Shown piece after piece: positions 44,476-56,270 of a DNA stretch of 64,000 nt; the first letter of the stretch is position 1, and every line of letters begins with the position of its first letter. Below the pieces are notes generated by a model, which searched no databases, had not been told where the DNA came from, and saw only the letters and a list, made by a program, of their open reading frames with translations. This stretch comes from Tretioscincus oriximinensis (lineage: Eukaryota > Chordata > Lepidosauria > Squamata > Gymnophthalmidae): contig JAJVDF010000029.1 in the NCBI GenBank assembly GCA_022410635.1, positions 555,101 to 619,100 on the forward strand, written 5' to 3'. The position numbers were made by a program, and so were the translations under genes.

Positions 44476-45753
44476 ATAAAATGTTGATGACAAACTCACC
44501 TCGAAGGGATGCTGTACTAGGCATCCTGTTGGGAATCCAAATATCATGTATCCCTAAGCCTTTGACCAATAACATTTGTGATTATAGAGAGGCGAACAGC
44601 AGTCAAATGAGATGGCCAGGGCACAAAGATTGGGAAAACTTCAAGCAAGCTTGCAATGCACAAGAATAAAACAATTACAGAAGTGTTGAGCACCCTGATC
44701 TGAGCAATGCTGTGGGCCTTTTAGAGCACTATTGAAGGAGAGTCTTGCAGGCCAATTCATCTTGGGAGTTTATCTGTAGGAACCTTAAGGAGTACAGTTA
44801 GAGGAAGGTTGCTGTGATATTAGCAACGAGCAGTAGATATTTTCAGAATCAGGAACCCAGTTGTAAAATGAGAGATTGAGGTTATTATGTTCATAATATA
44901 ACACTTGTTAGAAATACTAATTTTATCAGATCTCCATCCTTCTGATAGGTCTCACATTTGTTGGTTCAATTTCCTGAATATTTTTTTAAAATTGTAATCC
45001 CTTACAATTATACTAAAGTTGTGAACCTATATATCAGCTCTTCACCAGCTACGCAGTATTATCATAAAGGCTAAGCAAGAAATCATGTGCATTTTCGTTG
45101 GTTTGGTTCTGTGCTTTCCATGATTATTGCCACAACACTACATACTATAACATTACACCTATTTTTCCAAAGAAATATGTCCATAATGGGGAGAAAGACT
45201 TGCTGTCATAGTGTAGGCAAACAACTCCATGGCTACACATTTTTTCTTTGGTCTTTTTAGTGAAAGCTCCCCTTCACCAACGGGTGATAATTGAACACAA
45301 GGCCACAAGCTCATCTTGTAATTAGAGTGCAATTCTTTCCCCCTCCCCCTCATGCCTGTGGTCTACAATGCTTATGAATAATTCCAAACCCTGTGTGGGC
45401 AGATAGTACCATCACTAACAAATAAATCAGTTTCACTTGTTGATGAGCAGGCACACATATGGTGTCTACCACAAAGACATTCCAATTCAAATGTGAGACG
45501 GATTGTGCAAAATTTGTAGTTTTTCTGAGTTTGCGTCTTCTGTACATCTGTTTGCCAAAAGTGGCAGTTGCCAGTAGCTAACAAGTAGTAAAGTACATTA
45601 CTGACAATATAGGACCAGATATGTCAAATAATGCAACTGTTCAATGACTCGCTAGTCAAGAAAATATAAGACTTTAGGTTGGCTTTCTTGAACCTTAATA
45701 TTGAAGAGTTAGATAATGGTGGGTTATCAGAAAAAAAGCAGGGCCATAGTTCT
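44476..45753. other. Intron, no gene seen
   Basis: AT-rich DNA, nothing recognised. Confidence 0.5.
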
Positions 45754-45996
45754 GCGTGAATGGCACAGTGGCTAAGGAGACGGTCTCTCACTTGAGAGCC
45801 CTGTTTCGGACATGGAGAGGGATGAGCACCTTTTATTAGCCTGTAGTTCTAGCCAACCCAGCTATTCGAAAGCAAGAACTGCAAGTAACTGCAACTATAT
45901 AAATGGGAATCACCACAGTGTGATGGGGAAAATAGAAAGTCAGCCTTTGGGCAAAAAATAAGTGGGGTATTAAAACCCAGTTCTTCCTTTTCTTTA
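45754..45996 (+). mobile_element. tRNA-derived SINE with Bov-B-like tail, copy c
   Basis: Head GAATGGCACAGTGGCTAAGG is tRNA A-box-like; body has GGGATGAGCACC, TAGTTCTAGCCAACCCAGC and CACCACAGTGTGATGGGG; tail is GGGGTATTAAAACCCAGTTC followed by TTCCTTTTCTTT. Full length, diverged. Confidence 0.8.
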
Positions 45997-47900
45997 ATGG
46001 GAGGAAATTCCAGCAGGTGTTTTGTATAATGCTGGCAGCATTTCCTGAAAATTCCTCCTTAACGCATGTATTAAAGGTGCAGAATTCTTAGGATGTGTGA
46101 TAACTGAGATTTCAGTGCAACTTTTATAGTTTTTCATGTCACCAATGTAGCTACATACTTTCACAAAAACAGTGCCAACAGACAGTGGGAGAAGCAAAAA
46201 AGAAAATTTGAGGAATTTATTGCCGAGACCATAGTGATAGATGTTTAAAAAAAACATTGGAATGCCAGATAAGGAAAGTCTTTGTTACTTGAATAACAAG
46301 GGAGTCAAATGAGAGAAAATAAGAAAGTTAAGGGCAACAATTTGGAGCAAATCTCAGAGTCTGAGCACCTATTCTCAAGTAAAAAATCTGAAGAATTGAG
46401 GCATATAGTGATGACTAGAAAAGAATGGTCAGTTTTGCTGAAACATTGTATCATCTATTTATCAAGTCCTGATAGCATCCATTCAAGCGTTATTAGCTGA
46501 TTAAAGATGAAGTTATGGGTTCCTAACAAAATTATTCAGTTTATCATTCTTCTCAGATTCAATTGATAATGTAACTCTCATTTTAAAAAACGGCTAAAGG
46601 GAGGACATTCAGGAAATTATACACTAGTTAGCTTCTTATTCTATGGAAGACAGTAGAAACTATTATTAAAATTTGTACACATATGGAGGTGTAGAGTTTT
46701 TTCAGGGATAGTCAGAATGGTTTCTGTGAGGAAAGTTCGAACTAATATTTTGTAGGGTTTTTTAGTGTAGTAAAAACTGTGGATAAGAGAAGTACTATGG
46801 ACCTAATCTACTAATGCTTTTAAATATCTCTTTCGATTCTGTTTGATATGAAAGATATTTCTATAAGCTTGACAGTTGTGCAATATGACAAGTCCTGAGG
46901 ATATTAGGAGAAAATAGACATTTCTTGCCATCAACAGATAAAAAGAGATGGCATATACATTCCATAGAGCTAGTAAATGCAGTCAGGAAGGTATAATGTA
47001 AAGCACAGTGCAACAGAAAGACTAAGGCTCCATGTGGTGACTCCAACCAGTGAACTTTTCAGTAACTTCCCTTCCCTACACTTAGCATACTATCAAACTA
47101 AACCTCTAAAGTATAGTTTGTCTGAGAGAGAACCCCATGAACCTTTCCTCCCAATTCAATATGAACCTGTTCAATAAGTTCTAGCAATAAATATATTCAT
47201 TGTAAATATGCACCACATACATCTCAGAAACACATAATGAACACACACGCCCTATAATGAAAGGAAAGAAATATTAATGTTTATTAGTTAAACATGCTTT
47301 TAAACCATATTCATTCATTAAGAACTGGACTAAATCAGAAATAACAACAACAAAAATCTAGTTTAGTACAGTTCATCGGGCACATGCATGACCAGAATCT
47401 AACATTAAAAAGGCAGTAGTTTTGTAAATAGAAGATAACTCTAGTTTGGCCAGCCAGTTACGTTAATACCCTTAACTTTATAAAACAAGTCATAGGATTA
47501 TTTTTGCTCATGCAGTTAAGTGAAACCTTGTTTTTCTTTCTTGGGACTTTTAAATAGAATGTGGGTTAATTAGGTGAATGGAGTATAAACAGAAGGAAAA
47601 GTGCAATCAGTGCCATCTTTTCTCAATTTTCCACCAAGAACTTATTTGGTCAGTGTTACAGTCAGGGAAGCCAAAAGAATATACGTATAAAATGTATTTT
47701 ATATAAATCCATTAAGGAGACCAGAAATAACTGTTGAACTTTTTAGTATTTTTAATGAATCTAGAAAAGAGCAGAATGCAAAGAAGCAGCATGCACTGAA
47801 AGCAGAGTCTGTTATGCCTTTTTTTTTTTTAGAAAGTTACTCTGTCTTTTTATGTTTTGTATTCTAAAGATAAAGTCATAACTTTGTATAACACAGTTAC
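45997..47900. other. Intron, no gene seen
   Basis: AT-rich DNA, nothing recognised. Confidence 0.5.
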
Positions 47901-49131
47901 TGTTACCATTGCAACAGATGGCTAATCAGACAAGGGACAACAGAGTAAAGCATAAGATTTATTAAACATTTAAACCAAAATGCAAAACCGTGACAATACG
48001 CATTACCTGATACAGTCTAATAACAACAACTAAAGTGCAATAGTGATAATTGTAAAATAACCCAGAGAGAAACACAACCTTAAAAACCCCAAATGGAGAG
48101 AAATAGGCCATGGCATGAAATAGAAGTGTGCCAGCGCAGCACCTCGGTCGACTTCCGGTCAGCCATCTGGCCTGATCACCATTCCATCAGGCCACGCTCT
48201 CAATGGCGTCGGCCCCCTGGCTGCCTACCCCGATGGCTAGGCCAGCCCATTCATTCGGCTAGTTCGGGATCTGGACAGACAGCTCCTGCCCATGCCCCGC
48301 AGTGAAGGTCCATGGCCGCCCACTCTCCTGGTGTGCCTGACCATGGCAGTCTGCCCGTCCTGAGCCCTCAGAAGCCATCAAACCGGCCCACTCTTTGTGG
48401 GCACTGTTCAGGCCCACAGCCTGAGGCGGTAAACCATTGAGGATCCAGGAAGTTGAATGAGGCTCTCAAGGAACCGTCCTGCATATAGCCCCCTCCCATG
48501 ACTCTGGAGTTGTGTTCAGCCACACCCATCCTCAAGGTAGGCTCCACAACTCCTGAACCCCTTTATGCGGGGCCCTCAAGACTACAGGGTAGTCAAGGGG
48601 ATAATTCCCTCCATGCATTTGACCCCCCCTTGGTCAACCGAGGTGCATGAACCGAAGTGTTGCCAGGCAAAAGAGAGGGTAGTCAACCGGCACTGCCCTT
48701 TTAAAAAGGGTGTCACACCTGGAAGAGGTCACCCTGGCTGTTGCAGCCAGGTGACGTCTTCCAGAGCAGTGAAGAGGGTGTCCGCTGGGCTAGAGCGCCC
48801 AGCCAAGATTGCCGAGGCGACGAGGGCAAAGGACTCCCACGTCTGATTACCCCTGCAGCAAAAGGAAGCCTTTTCAACTGGCTGCAGGTGAGCTTCCCTT
48901 AGTGTCACTCTTCTCCCAAAATTCAAAACGTAGAAAAGAATGAAGTATGTAACTAGATAGTATACAATTTATGCTGGGCTTCCAGTCTGGGGAGATAGTA
49001 CATATAAATCAAATCAGTGAGAGCTCCACTGACACACACTGTTTACTTGACCATCCCGTCTGACAGCTGCAGTGAATGGGGAACTTGGGACTCAATACAG
49101 TGACTTACAGTAACCCCATCAATCCCCCACA
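47901..49131 (-). mobile_element. GC-rich block, candidate antisense LTR
   Basis: The GC-rich and CpG-containing core (about 48110-48890) stands out sharply from AT-rich intron. On the minus strand the block can be read as TGTGGGGGATTGATGG at the start, a GGGCTATATGCAGGAC TATA-like motif at about 48487-48502, then GTTTAATAAATCTTATGC (poly(A) signal AATAAA near 47960) and an ending GGTAACA. TG...CA ends with TATA and AATAAA in this order are LTR features. No target duplication fits exactly. The + frames at 48093-48305 and 48565-48846 are Pro/Arg-rich and unlike known proteins. Alternative: another retroelement or a processed transcript. Confidence 0.4.
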
Positions 49132-49449
49132 GAAGCTGTAAAGATAAACATCACTGTTATGGAAAACTCAGCATTATAACTGGATTTCTCAAAATGATTT
49201 CTCATAGTATAGTTTATCAGTTAATAATTTCAGGAGTTTATTGTGAATACCCACGGAATATATGGCGTTCCAAATATAGTGCCTAGAAAATCATGGGTTT
49301 TATCACATGTCTGGAGCCAGCCTGAGATTTTACCATATGGTTCTGAAACAGAACAAGAAAGAGAAACACAATACTTGCACTTTTTGCATTTTAATTAAAA
49401 ATTCTATAATTTTATGTTGCTGCCCAACCTGATTTGTTTGTTTTATTAG

Positions 49450-49505
49450 GTTTACTGAAGCAAAATCTTTGGGTGAAAAAATTAATGAAGTCAGAAACAA
49501 AATCA
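49450..49505 (+). CDS. KIF6: KIF6 internal exon 5 of 5 in window (stalk)
   Basis: This short exon supplies the last base of the split arginine codon, then FTEAKSLGEKINEVRNKI. Human KIF6 has FSEAKALGESINEARSKI at this point. The acceptor is TTTTATTAG behind a T-rich tract (ending 49449); the donor is TCA|GTAAGT at 49505/49506, a near-perfect consensus that leaves one base of the next codon. The following human segment (GHLKEEI and onward, from memory) is not found in the remaining 14.5 kb, so the next exon lies outside the window. A degraded palindromic repeat begins only about 60 bp downstream of the donor. Confidence 0.94.
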
Positions 49506-49559
49506 GTAAGTACATCATGTTTTCTTTTGTCTACATTTCTATGTAATGTAAGTCAGTTT

Positions 49560-49725
49560 CAGAGAAATAGCTGTGTCACTCTTAGAAAATCCAGCAAGGG
49601 TTGTAGCAGTTGTAGACTTTCAAGAGAAGAGTAGGGAGCATGAGCTTTTGTTGACATGTCTGCTGTCTACCTTTCTCTTGTTAGTCTACAAGTGCTACTA
49701 GCCCCTTGCTGGATTTCCCAGCAAT
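49560..49725. repeat. Palindromic dispersed element beside KIF6 exon 5
   Basis: AAAATCCAGCAAGGGTTGTA and, inverted, TTGTTAGTCTACAAGTGC and CTAGCCCCTTGCTGGATTTC are the two arms of the same palindrome family as 31356. It starts about 60 bp past the exon 5 donor. Confidence 0.65.
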
Positions 49726-49854
49726 CTGTTCACACAATGATAATATATCCTCACCATTGGCTGAACCAAATATTCTCTGCTTCTTGAAGGCACTGTTATA
49801 TTTTTAGACTGTTATATTTTAAAGTTGCTCTATTTTAATCTGTTTTTATAATTT

Positions 49855-49922
49855 TTTATTGTAATCTGATCTGAGACCTTTGGGTACAGAGCCAAATATA
49901 AATGTAAATAAATAAATAAATA
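49855..49922 (+). repeat. SINE 3'-tail fragment
   Basis: TCTGATCTGAGACCTTTGGG, GTACAGAGCC and TAAATAAATAAATAAATAT: tail of the tRNA-SINE. Confidence 0.6.
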
Positions 49923-49964
49923 TGACATGATTTCCTTTTCATAGACTATAATCAAATAAGCTTT

Positions 49965-50195
49965 AAAGACATATTTATTTGCATTTATAGCCCACCCTAT
50001 ACCCGAAGGTCTCAGGGCGGCCAACCATAGGGTAGCGCACATAGCTTTTGTTGCTTTCTCCACAACAGATACCCTGTGGAGTAGGTGGGGCTGAGAGAGT
50101 TCACCCAGATGGCTTCATGGGGGAGTGGGGAATCAAACCGGGAGACTACCAGATAAGTGTCTCACACTCTAACTACTCCACCAAACTTGTTACAT
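49965..50195 (-). mobile_element. tRNA-derived SINE (antisense), near complete
   Basis: In reverse: tail ATTTATAGCCCACCCTATAC, CCGAAGGTCTCAGGGCGGCC; body TTGTTGCTTTCTCCACAAC and GTAGGTGGGGCTGAGAGAG; B-box-like GGAATCAAACCGGGAGACT. Same family as 22728-22985, opposite orientation. Confidence 0.8.
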
Positions 50196-51145
50196 TATTA
50201 CAATACTTGTTATTCCAGGCACAGTCATGAAGGTGTGTGATTGGTAGCCAGTAATACCACTGTCTTCTATAAATTTGTCCAAACCTTTTTGTGATCCCAT
50301 TCAAAATAATACATAATTTAAAACAGTGAAATATGTATTTTCTTCTGTACCGGGTTATTGAAAATTCAGTTTTACTAGATGACTGTTACTTTTAGTATAT
50401 AGGGCAAAGAAGACAAATTGTGTTCACATTATGCAGATTTTCATGCTCTAAGGAGACATCAAGAGGGAAGGGATTGTGGAAGATCTCTGGCAAGTTTGTT
50501 ATATTGAAGTTCCATGAATAATTTAATAAAATTATAACTGGCTGGTGAAATTTCTGTTCAGAGCCTGGTTCAGCCCCTAAAAGCAATTTTTTTGCACACA
50601 AAGCCTCATCAGTTTTATCAACGGAGGGAAAATTAAAGTAGTTTGAACTGTTCCACCTGAAAACTTTGTCAGAATTAAAAGTTTCCGTTCATTCTGAATA
50701 TTAGTACCATTGGATAAATCGTTGATGTTCAAGAAAATTGTTTTTTTCTGCATTCCACGTTTGAGCCAAGAAAAATGGTTCGTTCTAGACAACAATAACA
50801 CTGTTTAACTTGATTTAAATGTTTACAGAATGCATATACAGAGCATTATTCATTATGCCATGCATGATTAGCAGTCTGCCATATTAGAAGACCAGATTGC
50901 AGGAATTGTAACCATCTGTGGTCCAGAGTGAAATATTTAATTTACTTTTATTGTTGTTTTGGTTTCTTTAAACCATTCCTGGCTGCTCCAGTATTCAATT
51001 AAGGTCAGACTGTATCAGTAACACATTTGATTTTTCCAGCCTGCTTTGAATATTTTTTTAAAAAAATACCCCTCTCCAGCACAAAGGTTACAGAAGTATC
51101 TTTTGGTAATCCACTTGATACAATACAGGATCAATTTACCAGTCT
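50196..51145. other. Intron, no gene seen
   Basis: AT-rich DNA, nothing recognised. Confidence 0.5.
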
Positions 51146-52480
51146 TAGAACATAAGATCATAAGAAGAGCCATACTGGATCAGGCTAGAGCCCATCTAGT
51201 CCAGCATTCTGTCTCACACAGAGGCCCACTGGATGCACTTGGGCAGTCCAAACAGGAAAGCAAAATATGCACCTGTTCATGACTCCCTGCAAATGGTATT
51301 TCAGGAGTACTGCCTGTTGCTCCATCCCGGAGGCAACATCCAGACATCCATCCTAGTACCCATTTATATCCTTGGTGTCCGTAAACCTGTTTAGTCCTGT
51401 CTTCAAACTATCCAAGCTGTTAGCTACCTCTACCTCTTCAGGGTATAAATTCCACAATCCGATGACCCTCTGTGTGAAAAAATACTCTCCTTTGTCTGTT
51501 CTCACTTTTCTGCCCATCAGTTTCAAGGAGTGCCCTCTGGTCCTAGTGTTGTGTGATAGTGAAAACATTTTTCTCTATTCACCCTATCCATTCCATGCAT
51601 GATTTTGTACACTTCTCAAATGTCGCCTTTCAAGGCTGAAGAGGTCCAGACATTGCACCCTGACTTCATAAGGGAGGTGCTCCAGACCCTTGATCATTCT
51701 TGTTGCCCTTTTCTGCACCTTCTCTAGTTCCACAATATCCCTCTTGAGATGTGGTGACCAGGATTGAACACAGTATTCCAAATGTGACCTAACCACAGAT
51801 TTATAAAGAGGCAAAACAACATTTGCTGACTTGTTTTCGATTTCTTCCCTAATCATTTCCAACATAGAATTTGCCTTTTTTGCTGCTGCTACTCACTGAT
51901 TGACATCTTCATCAAATTGCACACCAACACCCCAAGATCCTTTTCTTGCTCTGTCATAGAAAGCTTGCTTCCCATCAGATAGTAGGAGCAATTGGGTTGT
52001 GCATGACCTTGCACTTGCTTAAATTGAAGTGCATTTGCCACTTACATGCCCACTCACCCAATTTCAATAGATCACTCTGGAGTGCCTTACAATCATTTTC
52101 AGTTTTCACTACCCTGAACAGTTTAGTGTCGTCAGCGAACCTGGCTACTTCATTATTTACCTCGGCATCCAGATCGTTGTAGAATATATTGAAAAGAAAA
52201 AGGTCCCTGGGGTACTCCACTTCTTACTTCTTTCCACTCAGAGAACTGTCCATTTATTACTACCCTCTGTTTTCTGTCTTTTAGCCTTCTGAAAATCTAG
52301 ATAGACAATATCAACTGGATCCCCTTTATCTACATATTTGTTAACACTCTCAAAGAATTCTAGCAAGTTAGTAAGGCATGATTTACCTTTGCAGAAGCCA
52401 TGCTGAGTTTCATTCAGCAATGCGTGCTTCTCCATGTGTTTAGTAATTTTGTCCTTAATTATGTTTTCCAACACTTAACC
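51146..52480 (-). mobile_element. CR1/L3-type LINE, 1.3-kb 3' fragment (antisense)
   Basis: The minus strand, from the right end, reads thumb and RT segments: HMEKHALLNETQHGFCKGKS, then [16 protein letters not shown] is recognisable as a diverged NIFYNDLDAEVNNEVARFAD with FADDTKLF, the FADD catalytic box; then MYKS-type VVRSHLEYCVQSWSPHLKRD and SLERRHLRSVQ; and the ORF2 end HNTRTRGHSLKLMGRKVRTD. The order is right for a Jockey/CR1-clade ORF2. About 100 bp between YLDFQKA and the SGVPQG region is missing compared with 26850-26950, and frameshifts break the frame. 5'-truncated, inactive. Confidence 0.9.
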
Positions 52481-53989
52481 TGGAACTAGATGTGCAGAAC
52501 CTTGAATATGTGCAGTAACAATAACAGACATAGCAATGAGTCATAGCTTGAAACTCTACTCAGGGAGACTTTTTTCATTTATATTTTTTACTAGAATGGC
52601 TACTATTTTGTTATACAAAATATTCCAGCCATTTCTCAAGGGCTTAAAGATATGAGGACTATTTTCAATGAAACTATTAAAAATCAGCTTTAATTGCTGT
52701 ATTTTATGAAAGTTGTTTTTTCTTTATTTCTAATATTTATTACTGTAAGATGAACATTGGAAAATGAAAATCGGTTTTTTTCAATTAAATGCTGGGTCAA
52801 AATAAACATTAATTTCTGGCATTACAGATTGGCAAAATGTGAAAAACCTTGGCGTTCCTGCTCATTTTTTCTATATAATTAAATAAATAATAACGTTAAA
52901 AACAAGAACACAACATTTATTTATAATGTTCCTTTCACCAAAGGGCGGCGCACATAGCTTTTGTTGCTTTCTCCGCTGACATTTTCAATATTGTCAGTGC
53001 AACATTTTGTATTTACTGTTAAAACACTTCTAAAATAACTAGTTATTATTCTCTAAGGGAAGAAATTGCGACTAAAATATCTCCAAAATCACAAGTTCCT
53101 AAAAATATGCTTATAGTAAAAGGCTAAGAAATTTATGAATGACAAGTTTAATAAACTTGGAACTACTCTTCTACCTCAAAATATATCACTTAAATATACA
53201 GATTCAGAGATTCAGAGCTGAGGTTGTATCTTGTGACCACCAGTATCTCCAGTTTTAATGACAGTTAAGATCATACAGAGAAAATTGAGTCAGAATTGCA
53301 CATCCTGTGTCCTGATAAAATTATGCAACAACATTGGCAGTAACTTCAGTGGGACAAATCTAGTCCTTGCATTAAGAGGAATTTAATTTTTCATGCATTT
53401 AGCCAACTAAATGAAGAAGCAATGAAAGAATTCCATTAATTTACTTTCCCCTGAACTTTTTATCAAGAGTTGATTTGTGCTAATCAGATGATAAATCCTA
53501 CTTTGAATTCTAGTTCTACTTTCAAAATAACTGAGAAAGAATTATATTTGAAAAATAGTATATTTCACTATATTAACATTGAGGAAACAGTGAGTTCCTA
53601 AACTCATATAACTGGGAACTTTTCCATAGGCTAGCAATAAAAGAAATGAGAAATAGGAAGAAGAACAGAAACATTTTTCCTGTAACACAGTTTATTGTTT
53701 GCCAAACCTCTCAGTTTTTTTTCAACATCTGGTATCATTTGATTTTCATTTCATGGACACAGTAATAATTCTTTCATAGATAATAGCTGCCATTTGGACA
53801 GTCCTCAGCATGTGGAAGTCCTTCATAGACACAGAAATGGCACCAAGATATTTAATCATATATATAATCCATATTTAGTTCTTAAATAATCTCTTCCCTC
53901 CTGCCACTGCCATAATGTTGGACAGCTAACAGATAGATGGGGCGTCAGTTCCTCTGTTTATAAAATTTGATGTGTATATTATCCACTGT
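52481..53989. other. Intron with a diverged SINE tail
   Basis: About 52900-52975 carries CACCAAAGGGCGGCGCACAT and TTTTGTTGCTTTCTCC, an antisense SINE fragment. The rest is AT-rich and unremarkable. Confidence 0.5.
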
Positions 53990-54210
53990 AAAACTTCCTG
54001 TTGCCATATCCTTTTTTTTTACAAAAAGGGAGTCTTAGTATCAACACTCTTCACAAATCCAGCAAAGGGAGCTTGTAGCACTTGGATATTAACAGTAGAA
54101 AGGTAGGCGGCATGAGCTTTCATAGGCACATCTACTGCTTCAGATGCTAGGAGACCAATGTCAGGAGCAGTCTTTAAAGAAGTGTAGGAGGTCACAAAGG
54201 ATATGTAAAT
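53990..54210. repeat. Palindromic dispersed element, partial copy
   Basis: AAATCCAGCAAAGGGAGC, TTGTAGCACTTGGATATTAA and GCATGAGCTTTCATAGGCAC match the family at 31356 and 49560. Confidence 0.55.
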
Positions 54211-55855
54211 GTGGTATGGCATTTAACTAGGTGAGAAAAACAGCTAAAGTGTGGAAGTGCATTATTCTTCACAAGGCTCAATTATTTTAATATTTAATTT
54301 TAACAGTAGCAAGAATAATCACGTCCTAAGATTTGATGAAAAGTAATTTTGAATAAATGTAATCATTTTAAGACATAACAACTTAAAGAAAATGTATGAT
54401 TAGCCTATGAATGGATTTAGGGAGTTTTAGTAATAAAATACAATGGCTGGTGTCCTCCAGCTTGATTAAATCTTAAATCATATGAAACAAGCACTGTCAG
54501 CAGAGTTGTTTCTGGATATTGCAACAAGAAATAATGTGTACCAATAAATTCCTATATTAGAAGCAATCATTACACAGTTGAGCTACCGTATGTTTGAGAT
54601 TTAAACATATACACATTAGTTTTGTACTATTCCAGAAGTTATGAGGTCATTTAAAATCCACATACATAATATGTTAACTTTGAAACGTATCCAGTACTTA
54701 TACTAGGGCTTCACATGAAATGTAACTATTTTAGAAGAAATACCATTTTTAGAGCTCAATGGAATATTCCAGAACTGTGTGCAGATGGCTAGTTTTATTT
54801 TTGGAACAACCAAAATAACTTCCCCATCTTCTGAAATGGCAAAAGACTGTCAATCAGAGAGCAGAAGACTGAAAGTGAGCAATCAGATTGTTAGCATTTT
54901 TAAGATAGATGTCATTAGGTTGTCTAGTTAGGTCAATTATGAAACATAATATTCTGTGATAACTTTAGGTCTGGTCTCTCACATATATTTAAAACTTTTT
55001 CAGTATTGAGTAAGTTTAATCTTTTTTTTTTTTTTACTAAACCAGGAAAAATGAATTAAACTTATGCTTCAGGGCTAAAGAAGGTCAAATTAATCTATGA
55101 AAAAAAGATTCTGCTGTTGTTCTTCACTTTTATTATTAAATCATCGTCATTATGAATTGTGATTGGTAGTACTTTAGAGACAGTGGGGGATAAGTCTACT
55201 TATCTATACTTCTCACAGGTAATAAATTCATTGGTAAGAAGTGCCCATAATTTCCTGTACCAGTTCTCCTTTATTAAATTTGTACCCATTTTCCAATGTT
55301 ATGCTGTTACCAGCTGGGCTACTGAAATAATGTATTTCACTAGTACACTATTCTGTAAAACTATACCCTGTTTGGGAAGCCAATAAAGCAATCTACTAGT
55401 ACAGTCACTGGAATTCCAAAGGGCCCTGATATGTCTTCATGATATCTAATCTCTTGCCACAAAAGTCTAACCGGATCACAGTTTCACCACATGTGATAGA
55501 ATTAACCTATTACCAAATAATTTCTCCTACATTCTATTCATCTCAGCCAACTTAGTGGTGCAAGAAATTACCTTAATTTTCAGTTGAAATTACCTGGTTT
55601 TCAAATTGAATTTTAGAATGTTTAGAAATTTCTCAGGTAGATGTTTGTAGTTTTAATGAGTATGGAAAAGTGATTTTTTTCAAGATGTTGCAGGCAATAT
55701 AAACTGTACATGAACATTCCTTTTCCTATGCCCATTAAACTGCAAACTTGTCTCTTTTTTGTGGCAATCCTATTCAAGGGAAATTCTCCTGATGCCTGGC
55801 TAGATTAGAAATTTAGCTAACAGTTGTTCAAAAGAGCAAAAGTTAATATGTGTAC
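54211..55855. other. Intron, no gene seen
   Basis: AT-rich DNA, nothing recognised. I looked for the next KIF6 exon here without success. Confidence 0.5.
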
Positions 55856-55863
55856 AGGGTAAG

Positions 55864-56262
55864 CAGGGCTTTTTTTGTGACGGAACGCGCCGGAACTGCT
55901 GCGTTANNNNNNNNNNNNNNNNNNNNNNNNNNNNNNNNNNNNNNNNNNNNNNNNNNNNNNNNNNNNNNNNNNNNNNNNNNNNNNNNNNNNNNNNNNNNNN
56001 NNNNNNNNNNNNNNNNNNNNNNNNNNNNNNNNNNNNNNNNNNNNNNNNNNNNNNNNNNNNNNNNNNNNNNNNNNNNNNNNNNNNNNNNNNNNNNNNNNNN
56101 NNNNNNNNNNNNNNNNNNNNNNNNNNNNNNNNNNNNNNNNNNNNNNNNNNNNNNNNNNNNNNNNNNNNNNNNNNNNNNNNNNNNNNNNNNNNNNNNNNNN
56201 NNNNNNNCCCCGCCGTCACCGGTGTTAGTTCCGGCACCTTTTGTTCTGGAAAAAAAGCACTG
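55864..56262. mobile_element. hAT-like element with 8-bp target duplication, interior in assembly gap
   Basis: Left end CAGGGCTTTTTTTGTGACGG and, reversed, right end CAGTGCTTTTTTTCCAGAAC are inverted termini; both continue to GCCGGAAC. An exact 8-bp direct repeat AGGGTAAG flanks it (55856-55863 and 56263-56270), typical of hAT. Of its 399 bp, 301 are N. Confidence 0.88.
55907..56207. other. Assembly gap (301 N)
   Basis: Undetermined bases inside the hAT-like element. Open frames across it are artefacts. Confidence 1.
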
Positions 56263-56270
56263 AGGGTAAG

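Larger units (their letters stand above)
2409..49505 (+). other. KIF6: KIF6 gene, partial (five internal exons and their introns)
   Basis: KIF6 is a kinesin-9 family microtubule motor associated with cilia and axonemes. Five exons in order on the + strand encode the segment just after the motor domain: coiled-coil neck/stalk, a low-complexity linker and the conserved MSLGRQEAFEIFKRD block. Exon-end phases are 0, 1, 1 and 2, and each following exon starts in the complementary phase, so the frame is unbroken across four introns (1449, 1784, 31056 and 12215 bp). No promoter, start codon, stop codon or poly(A) site of the gene is inside the window: it is truncated at both sides by the window, not by mutation. 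I identified it by comparing the translation with human KIF6 as I remember it; no database search was possible. The order and spacing of the conserved blocks make a pseudogene or retrocopy very unlikely. Confidence 0.95.

Noticed and set aside
48093..48846. GC-rich frames at 48093-48305 and 48565-48846 as a possible exon or retrogene
   Set aside because: Translations are Pro/Arg-rich without any recognised domain, both strands are equally open, and the poly(A) signal is on the opposite strand.
55800..56263. Frames of 137-145 codons spanning the second gap
   Set aside because: Artefacts of the N run within a hAT-like element.
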